Part shown: positions 1-4,790 of the stretch, one piece after another | How the letters are laid out: every line of letters begins with the position of its first letter | Numbering within the stretch: position 1 is the stretch's first letter | Assembly (NCBI GenBank): GCA_016218185.1 | Contig: JACREP010000102.1 | Span: 1 to 8,739, forward strand | From: Candidatus Gottesmanbacteria bacterium | GTDB lineage: Bacteria; Patescibacteriota; Microgenomatia; UBA10105; UBA927 | DNA: 8,739 nt | Direction of reading: 5' to 3' | The notes under the pieces: model-generated | Told to the model about the DNA's origin: nothing | Database searches by the model: none | The model's input: the letters and a program-made list of their open reading frames with translations, nothing else | Program-made: the position numbers and the translations under genes

Positions 1-4
1 AACT

Positions 5-1729
5 ATGCCTGCCACTGCCCAAGATATCCTTTCCGCTCTCGTTGCCGACAAGCGGCTGACCCGTGAACAGGCCGATACGGTCAATACCGAGGCCCTCGCC
101 AGCGGAGAGGCGCTACAGGAGATCCTCATCCGCAAGCGGATGGTTTCTGAAGAAGACCTGGCCCGCGCCAGAGCGCAGGCGTTAGGCATCCCCTTTGTAG
201 TCTTGGCAGGCAAGGCAATTTCTACTAACGCAGTTAATTTCATTCCCGAACCGGTGGCGCGCAGATACACGCTGGTTCCGTTCCAGTTTGATGAAGGGAA
301 AAATGAGCTGTCGGTTGCGATGCTGGATCCGTTGGATTTTCAGGTGATTGAATTTTTGGAAAAGAAATCCGGAAAGCACATTGTGCCCTTCATGGCGTTC
401 AAAGACGATATTTTGGCGGCAATTGAAGATACCTACACACAAAATTTGGGCGCTGACGTTTCGGCAGCTCTTGAAGAAGCCGCGCCGCTTGAGGTGAAAA
501 CGTACGAGGCGGGAAAGCTGGGTGAAGTCATCCGGGAAGCTCCTATCGCCCAGATCGTTTCTGCCATCCTTGAACAGGCCATCCGCATACGGGCGTCCGA
601 CGTACATATTGAGTCTCAAATGGGTGACACGCGCGTACGGTACCGCGTGGACGGGATTCTTCAGGAGCGGCTTGGGCTCCCCCGCCGGCTTCACGAATCG
701 GTGGTGTCGCGCATAAAAATTTTGGCAAATATGAAAATAGACGAGAAGCGCATCCCCCAGGACGGCCGGTTTAACTTTAAAATGGGTGACCAGGAAGTGG
801 ATTTGCGCGTTTCCACACTTCCGACGGTGCACGGGGAAAAGATTGTCATGCGGCTTCTTAAAAAATCCGGCGGCATTCCCACCTTGCCGGAGTTAGGACT
901 TCGGGGACTGGCGCTCAAAAACTTAGAGACCAGTATTTTGCGGCCCCACGGCATTATCTTGGTCACCGGTCCCACCGGCAGCGGCAAAACCACGACGCTC
1001 TACGCCGTATTGGCAAAGCTCAACACCACGCGGGTGAACATCATGACACTGGAGGACCCGGTGGAGTACGAGATTGCAGGAGTCAATCAGGTGCAGATCA
1101 ATCCCCAAGCGGGTCTCACGTTTGCCACGGGATTGCGGTCGTTCTTGCGTCAGGACCCCAATATCATTTTGGTCGGAGAAATCCGCGATACCGAAACGAC
1201 CGATTTGGCCATACAGGCAGCGCTTACGGGGCACCTTGTGTTTTCGACTCTGCATACCAACAACGCCTCGGGGGCTATCCCCAGGCTTTTGGATTTGGGT
1301 GCGGAGCCGTTTTTGGTGGCTTCGGCACTCAACGCCGTAGTAGGACAGCGCATTGCGCGAAAAGTCTGTCCGACGTGCAAAGAAGAGTATGAGCCGGATG
1401 AGCCGGTCAAAAAAGATATACAGGCAGTGCTTGGCGACCTTCTTGCGAAAGATAAACCCATCAAGCTATACCGAGGAAAGGCGACGCCGGAGGGCCACGA
1501 GGTATGTGCGACATGCGGCGGCACGGGGTATATGGGTCGGATTGGTATTTTTGAGGTATTCCCTGTGTCGGAAGGAGTAAGTAAACTGGTGTTGACCAGG
1601 GCGCCCATGCGGGACATTGAAAAACAAGCGGTTGATGAAGGGATGATCTCGATGAAGCAGGACGGATATATGAAGGCGCTGGAAGGCGTCACAACACTTG
1701 AGGAAGTATTGCGCGTGGCGCAAGACTAA
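5..1729 (+). CDS. pilB: PilB/GspE-type type IV pilus extension ATPase
   Basis: Hexameric cytoplasmic ATPase that powers pilin polymerisation at the PilC platform. The 574 residues match the usual family length. Residues about 5-150 form the N-terminal MshEN/GspE-N-type region. A second N-domain follows, with ASDVHIE at 197-203 and RVRYRVDG at 210-217, the arginine-rich stretch that contacts the neighbouring subunit's nucleotide in this family. The ATPase core has Walker A GPTGSGKT at 322-329 (K328), an Asp box TLEDPVEY at 348-355, Walker B IILVGE at 387-392 (E392) and a His box TGHLVFSTLHT at 408-418. Two CxxC pairs (C455/C458 and C501/C504) form the zinc-binding motif characteristic of PilB/GspE and absent from PilT. 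The ATG at 5 gives a natural N-terminus, but only four bases lie upstream, so neither promoter nor ribosome site can be judged. It is first of the pilB-pilT-pilC series, and its start context AACTATGCCT is identical to that of pilC. Family assignment is secure; the choice of PilB over GspE rests on the pilT neighbour. Confidence 0.96.
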   Translation: MPATAQDILSALVADKRLTREQADTVNTEALASGEALQEILIRKRMVSEEDLARARAQALGIPFVVLAGKAISTNAVNFIPEPVARRYTLVPFQFDEGKNELSVAMLDPLDFQVIEFLEKKSGKHIVPFMAFKDDILAAIEDTYTQNLGADVSAALEEAAPLEVKTYEAGKLGEVIREAPIAQIVSAILEQAIRIRASDVHIESQMGDTRVRYRVDGILQERLGLPRRLHESVVSRIKILANMKIDEKRIPQDGRFNFKMGDQEVDLRVSTLPTVHGEKIVMRLLKKSGGIPTLPELGLRGLALKNLETSILRPHGIILVTGPTGSGKTTTLYAVLAKLNTTRVNIMTLEDPVEYEIAGVNQVQINPQAGLTFATGLRSFLRQDPNIILVGEIRDTETTDLAIQAALTGHLVFSTLHTNNASGAIPRLLDLGAEPFLVASALNAVVGQRIARKVCPTCKEEYEPDEPVKKDIQAVLGDLLAKDKPIKLYRGKATPEGHEVCATCGGTGYMGRIGIFEVFPVSEGVSKLVLTRAPMRDIEKQAVDEGMISMKQDGYMKALEGVTTLEEVLRVAQD

Positions 1730-1732
1730 CAA

Positions 1733-1807
1733 ATTGACAAAGTAACAATGCAACAAAGTAACAATTGATACATTTTGTCAATTTGTCAATTTTGTTACTT
1801 TGTTACC
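1733..1807. repeat. Two opposed blocks of 8-bp repeat units (inverted-repeat array)
   Basis: This fills most of the 87-bp pilB-pilT gap. The left block reads as four consecutive octamers: attgacaa (1733-1740), agtaacaa (1741-1748), tgcaacaa (1749-1756), agtaacaa (1757-1764). After a ten-base centre, the right block has four octamers on the other strand: ttgtcaat (1775-1782), ttgtcaat (1783-1790), one extra T, ttgttact (1792-1799), ttgttacc (1800-1807). Reverse-complemented, these are attgacaa twice, agtaacaa and ggtaacaa, the same two unit types. As RNA, 1750-1764 can pair with 1792-1806 (14 of 15), ending ten bases before the pilT ATG. The stem is AT-rich with no trailing U-tract, so it does not look like an intrinsic terminator. 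A TTGACA at 1734-1739 has no -10 at proper spacing. TGATACATT at 1766-1774 resembles an extended -10, but I would not call it a promoter. Confidence 0.8.
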
Positions 1808-1816
1808 AGTTATCTT

Positions 1817-2869
1817 ATGGATATCCAACAACTTTTTGCAGAAACTGCCCGGCTGGAGGCATCAGACCTCCATTTACTTGCAGGATTCCCACCGATGCTT
1901 CGGGTTGCGGGCAAACTCGGGCCGATCAGTAATACGTCTCCCCTTGTGCGAGAGGACGTGGAACAGCTGGTGATGCCTACACTCTCACCCCAACAGAAAG
2001 AGCTTTTCGCCACCAACCATGAGATTGATTATTCGGTGGCTACATCTGTGGGCAGATTCCGGGCCAACGTGTACTACCAGAAGGGCATGGTGGCGGCAGC
2101 ATTCCGGCTCATACCTGCAAAAATAAAAACAATAGACGAATTAGGACTTCCGGCGATCTGCAAAGAGTTTGTGAAACTGCGCCAGGGATTAGTGCTGGTG
2201 ACCGGCCCGACGGGACACGGAAAGTCCACCACGCTGGCCGCGATGATACACAGCATTAATCAGACAAAAGCAGTGCACATCGTGACCATCGAAGACCCGA
2301 TCGAATATGTATACCCGGCAGGGCTTTCCATTATCTCGCAGCGCGAGATGCATCACGACACGCTCTCATGGACCGTTGCGCTTCGGAGCGTCCTTCGTGA
2401 AGATCCGGATGTGGTATTGGTCGGTGAGATGCGCGACTTTGATACCATACAAGCAGCCCTTACGGTTGCCGAAACAGGTCACTTGGTATTTGCGACACTC
2501 CATACCAATTCTGCTGCCCAGACGATGGATCGGATCGTGGACGTATTTCCGGAAAATCAGCAGCCCCAGGTGCGATTGCAATTATCTTCAGTTATTGAGG
2601 GGGTATTGTCTCAGCGGTTGGTTCCGGCTGTTTCCGGAGGAAGGGTAGCGGTGGCAGAAGTGCTGACCGGGACTCCTGCTGTGCGCAATACCATCCGCGA
2701 GGGCAAGTCGCATCTATTAGACAATGTGATACAAACATCGGCGGAATTGGGCATGATGACTCTGGAAACCTCACTTGCTGCTGCGGTAAAAGCGGGGAAA
2801 GTGAGCGTCGAGGTTGCCACTTCCTACGCTAACCGGCCGGAAGAGTTGGGAAGACTGTTAAAATACTAG
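1817..2869 (+). CDS. pilT: PilT type IV pilus retraction ATPase
   Basis: Hexameric ATPase that disassembles pili from the base, driving retraction, twitching and DNA uptake in species where it has been studied. From the ATG at 1817 the protein is 350 residues, the normal PilT length. Walker A is GPTGHGKS at 130-137 (K136), the Asp box TIEDPIEY at 157-164 (E163), Walker B VVLVGE at 199-204 (E204), and the His box carries H222 and H229. The C-terminal retraction motif, AIRNLIRE in classical PilT, is AVRNTIRE at 288-295. As I recall, these key residues carry the same numbers as in Pseudomonas PilT, which supports this start. An upstream TTG at 1775 would only add 14 residues translated from the repeat array. 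There is no cysteine zinc motif, which separates it from PilB. I see no Shine-Dalgarno sequence. One oddity is histidine (H134) where most PilT proteins have serine in Walker A. Confidence 0.96.
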   Translation: MDIQQLFAETARLEASDLHLLAGFPPMLRVAGKLGPISNTSPLVREDVEQLVMPTLSPQQKELFATNHEIDYSVATSVGRFRANVYYQKGMVAAAFRLIPAKIKTIDELGLPAICKEFVKLRQGLVLVTGPTGHGKSTTLAAMIHSINQTKAVHIVTIEDPIEYVYPAGLSIISQREMHHDTLSWTVALRSVLREDPDVVLVGEMRDFDTIQAALTVAETGHLVFATLHTNSAAQTMDRIVDVFPENQQPQVRLQLSSVIEGVLSQRLVPAVSGGRVAVAEVLTGTPAVRNTIREGKSHLLDNVIQTSAELGMMTLETSLAAAVKAGKVSVEVATSYANRPEELGRLLKY

Positions 2870-2876
2870 CTGCATT

Positions 2877-2947
2877 TGTCATCGCGAGCCCGAAGGGCGT
2901 GGCGATCTCGTTTTTTAAGAGATTGCTTCGCTTCGCTCGCAATGACA
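2877..2947. repeat. 71-bp REP-like palindromic hairpin element
   Basis: This fills most of the 87-bp pilT-pilC gap. The outer arms TGTCATCGCGAG (2877-2888) and CTCGCAATGACA (2936-2947) are complementary at 11 of 12 positions. A middle helix pairs CGAAG (2891-2895) with CTTCG (2931-2935). The inner arms GCGATCTC (2902-2909) and GAGATTGC (2919-2926) pair at all eight positions, counting one G-U. The apical loop is nine bases and contains T6. The composition and arm sequence resemble a GTCATTGCGAG...CAATGAC type of dispersed repeat that I recall from many unrelated bacterial genomes, so it is probably a non-autonomous REP/MITE-like element. The T-run lies in the loop and not after the stem, so it is not a standard terminator. 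It may still affect pilT-pilC mRNA processing. Confidence 0.82.
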
Positions 2948-2956
2948 CGTTGAACT

Positions 2957-4165
2957 ATGCCTTCTTATTCCTATAAAGCGCGCGATCCAGTGGGTAAGTC
3001 CGTAACCGGACTGGTTGAGGCGCCGGGTACTTCTCAGGCCACTAAACTCCTTCGGGATAAACAGCTGTTTGTTGTTTCACTTACCGAAATGAAGGAGAAA
3101 ATCATTGCCTCAATGGTTGCGCGATTTAAGCGTGTGGGGTTTGCAGACATCGTAAACTTTACCCGGCAGCTTTCTACCATGATTGTTGCAGGATTATCCC
3201 TGCCGGAGTCTCTCACCATTCTTCGTACCCAGACGGCCAATCCGGCGTTTGGGAGAGTACTTCTGGATATCGAGCATCAGATCGTGGGCGGAGGCAACCT
3301 GGGGGATTCTTTGGCTAAGTACCCGTCATATTTTTCTCCCATTTACGTGGCGCTCATCCGTGCGGGTGAATCATCCGGAACACTGGATAAAGTGCTCGCG
3401 CGGTTGGCAGAAACACTGGAGGACCAGCGGGAATTCAGGAGCAAAGTGGCCGGCGCCATGATTTACCCCATCATCATCGTCATAGCCATGGTCGTGGTGG
3501 TGATGATTATGATGACTGTAGTAATCCCCAAGCTCACTGACCTGTACCGCGATTTCGGCGTCACGCTTCCCGTTTCTACTCAGATTCTGATTTCTATCTC
3601 TACATTTTTTGTCCGGTTTTGGTGGCTGGTGATCGCTCTGGGGGTGGGGGGATTTGTGTTTTTTGGCAAGTGGCGTAAAACTCCGCTGGGACAGCGGATA
3701 GTGGATACGATTAGCCTTCGCATCCCGCTGTTCGGAGAGCTCCAGAAAAAAGTGATCCTCGTGGATTTTACCCGGACGCTCGGCATGCTTATTTCCGCAG
3801 GAATTCATATTCTGGAAGGGTTACAAATTCTGCGGGATTCGCTGGGTAACGTGTTGTTTCGCGATGCAATCACGGAAATCTCCCAGAAAGTGGAAAAGGG
3901 ATTTCCCCTGGGAGACACCTTCGGGCAGTACGCGGTGTTTCCGCCGATTGTGTCCCAGATGATGCGGGTGGGCGAAGAAACCGGCAAGCTCGACGATACG
4001 CTTTCCAAACTTTCACGCTACTTTGAGACCGAGTCGGATCATATGGTAAAAGGGTTAACGACGGCAATTGAGCCGATTATAATGGTCGTTTTGGGCGTCG
4101 GCGTGGGGTTCATTGTGATATCGGTGATCACGCCCATTTACAATTTAACCAGTCAGTTCAAGTGA
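2957..4165 (+). CDS. pilC: PilC/GspF-type inner-membrane platform protein
   Basis: Polytopic platform protein on which PilB and PilT act to add or remove pilin subunits. The 402 residues are full length for the family. Two GspF domains are recognisable by their repeated motif: the first has GGNLGDSL at 112-119 and IRAGESSGTLD at 134-144, the second has PLGDTF at 317-322 and MRVGEETGKLDD at 336-347. The first domain leads into a very hydrophobic segment at about 169-191, then a second at about 214-237; the third spans about 372-394 near the C-terminus. This is the usual three-helix topology with both GspF domains cytoplasmic. The short N-terminal part (YSYKARDPVGKSVTGLVEA, 4-22) is the typical start of PilC/GspF proteins. 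No ribosome-binding site is visible before the ATG, and the ten bases 2953-2962 around it equal those around the pilB start. It lies downstream of pilT after the hairpin element and is probably co-transcribed with it. Confidence 0.96.
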   Translation: MPSYSYKARDPVGKSVTGLVEAPGTSQATKLLRDKQLFVVSLTEMKEKIIASMVARFKRVGFADIVNFTRQLSTMIVAGLSLPESLTILRTQTANPAFGRVLLDIEHQIVGGGNLGDSLAKYPSYFSPIYVALIRAGESSGTLDKVLARLAETLEDQREFRSKVAGAMIYPIIIVIAMVVVVMIMMTVVIPKLTDLYRDFGVTLPVSTQILISISTFFVRFWWLVIALGVGGFVFFGKWRKTPLGQRIVDTISLRIPLFGELQKKVILVDFTRTLGMLISAGIHILEGLQILRDSLGNVLFRDAITEISQKVEKGFPLGDTFGQYAVFPPIVSQMMRVGEETGKLDDTLSKLSRYFETESDHMVKGLTTAIEPIIMVVLGVGVGFIVISVITPIYNLTSQFK

Positions 4166-4168
4166 CTC

Positions 4169-4198
4169 TTGACAAGTGTTTTTGATATATGTTACACC
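4169..4198 (+). promoter_or_regulatory. Candidate sigma-70-type promoter for the pilin gene
   Basis: A perfect -35 hexamer TTGACA lies at 4169-4174, four bases after the pilC stop. Eighteen bases on is TACACC (4193-4198), preceded by TG at 4190-4191, an extended -10 arrangement; an alternative with 17-base spacing is TTACAC (4192-4197). The -10 match is only partial. A better hexamer, GATAAT (4199-4204), is too far from TTGACA but could act alone. In any of these readings transcription would start at about 4204-4211, giving a short leader before the ATG at 4228. A separate pilin promoter fits the need for far more pilin than ATPase or platform protein. Confidence 0.5.
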
Positions 4199-4205
4199 GA
4201 TAATA

Positions 4206-4223
4206 GAGAAATAATTTCTCAGG
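4206..4223 (+). promoter_or_regulatory. Leader palindrome and weak ribosome-binding site of the pilin gene
   Basis: GAGAAAT and ATTTCTC (4206-4212 and 4214-4220) are a perfect 7-bp inverted repeat around a single A. As DNA it could be an operator. As RNA it could form a six-pair hairpin with loop UAA near the 5' end of the pilin mRNA. It runs directly into AGG at 4221-4223, four bases before the ATG, a weak Shine-Dalgarno candidate that would sit at the foot of the hairpin. Confidence 0.45.
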
Positions 4224-4227
4224 TATC

Positions 4228-4734
4228 ATGAGAGTAAAATTTTCTACTGCCGGGTTTACACTCATAGAACTTTTGATCGTTATTGCGCTTCTGGGCTCAT
4301 TGGCCGTAGGTCTTTTGGCAACGATTGATCCGTTTGAACAGCTCAAAAAAGGCCGGGACACGTCGCTTCGCAACACCACCGCAGAATTTTACAATGCCAA
4401 CCTGCGCTATTATGCTACCAAGGCACAGTTTCCGTGGGGTACCAGCAGCACGTTTACGGCGGGAATAAATACTATGGGAAGTTACGTGACGGATCTTATT
4501 AATGCAGGAGAACTCAAAAATCGGTTTATGGATCTTGCGGGTACAGGGAATTTGGCAAAAATTTTCGTAACCTCGACAGCCGCTGAAAACATCGCTGTCT
4601 GCTTCAAACCTGAATCGAAGTCGTTTCAACTTGATCCAAATACCGTCTACAGCACCGATGGTGCTACTTCGGGAATAGCCAGCTGCAAATCGCAAACCGG
4701 TGGGACCGCAGACTGCTATTACTGTGTCCAGTAA
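4228..4734 (+). CDS. Type IV prepilin-like protein (probable pilin subunit)
   Basis: Probable subunit of the fibre built by PilB, PilT and PilC. The 168-residue precursor starts with a short basic leader ending in glycine (residues 1-9), cut by prepilin peptidase between G9 and F10. The mature N-terminus FTLIELLIVIALLG carries the invariant Glu at position 5 (E14 of the precursor), followed by a hydrophobic helix to about residue 32, then IDPFEQLKKGRD (33-44), a junction I associate with pilins of CPR bacteria. The mature protein is about 159 residues. The globular part is rich in Ser, Thr and Gly and has four cysteines, C125, C153, C163 and C166, enough for two disulfides stapling the C-terminal region; the end is CYYCVQ. 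It has its own candidate promoter and a weak AGG ribosome site. Whether it is the major pilin or a minor or pseudopilin cannot be told from sequence alone; position and length favour a major or abundant pilin. The peptidase gene is not in this window. Confidence 0.9.
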   Translation: MRVKFSTAGFTLIELLIVIALLGSLAVGLLATIDPFEQLKKGRDTSLRNTTAEFYNANLRYYATKAQFPWGTSSTFTAGINTMGSYVTDLINAGELKNRFMDLAGTGNLAKIFVTSTAAENIAVCFKPESKSFQLDPNTVYSTDGATSGIASCKSQTGGTADCYYCVQ

Positions 4735-4753
4735 ACGCGGAACTGACGCGGAA
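4735..4753 (+). repeat. Paired ACGCGGAA direct repeats, 11-bp phase
   Basis: ACGCGGAA occurs at 4735-4742 and again at 4746-4753, an exact 8-bp repeat with an 11-bp period, about one turn of the helix. The first copy begins directly after the pilin stop codon. The pair lies upstream of the candidate extended -10 at 4776-4784, just upstream of where the -35 element would be. This placement suits an activator or repressor site, but two 8-mers are weak evidence. Confidence 0.35.
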
Positions 4754-4775
4754 TATAAAGAGACCCCGTCGTATC

Positions 4776-4784
4776 TGATACAAT
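4776..4784 (+). promoter_or_regulatory. Extended -10 promoter giving a leaderless mRNA
   Basis: TGATACAAT is an extended -10 (TG, one base, then TACAAT, 5 of 6 to the consensus). No good -35 hexamer lies 16-18 bases upstream. The hexamer ends six bases before the ATG at 4791, so initiation at the usual distance would be at or within a base or two of the start codon. No Shine-Dalgarno sequence precedes the ATG (the bases are AGCAGC), consistent with leaderless translation. Confidence 0.5.
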
Positions 4785-4790
4785 AGCAGC

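Noticed and set aside
182..832. A 216-codon open frame on the minus strand inside pilB
   Set aside because: It is antisense to a clearly conserved ATPase gene, and its product shows no recognisable motif or membrane pattern. The same applies to other antisense frames in the pilus genes.
1734..1774. Promoter for pilT made of TTGACA and TGATACATT
   Set aside because: The hexamers are 29 bases apart, too far for one promoter, and both are parts of the repeat array and its centre.
1775..1816. A TTG start giving PilT 14 more residues
   Set aside because: The extension is translated from the octamer repeat array and has no family resemblance; the ATG at 1817 gives the usual PilT length and residue numbering.
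1730..2956. Equal 87-bp length of the pilB-pilT and pilT-pilC gaps
   Set aside because: The two gaps hold unrelated sequences, so the equal length is most likely coincidence.
4164..4185. Possible terminator after pilC (short stem then TTTTT)
   Set aside because: The stem is very short and AT-rich with a mismatch, and it overlaps the much better TTGACA promoter element.
4746..4768. Possible hairpin terminator after the pilin gene (GACGCGG with CCCCGTC)
   Set aside because: The stem has a mismatch and a 12-base loop, and is not followed by a T-run; it also overlaps the promoter region of the next gene.
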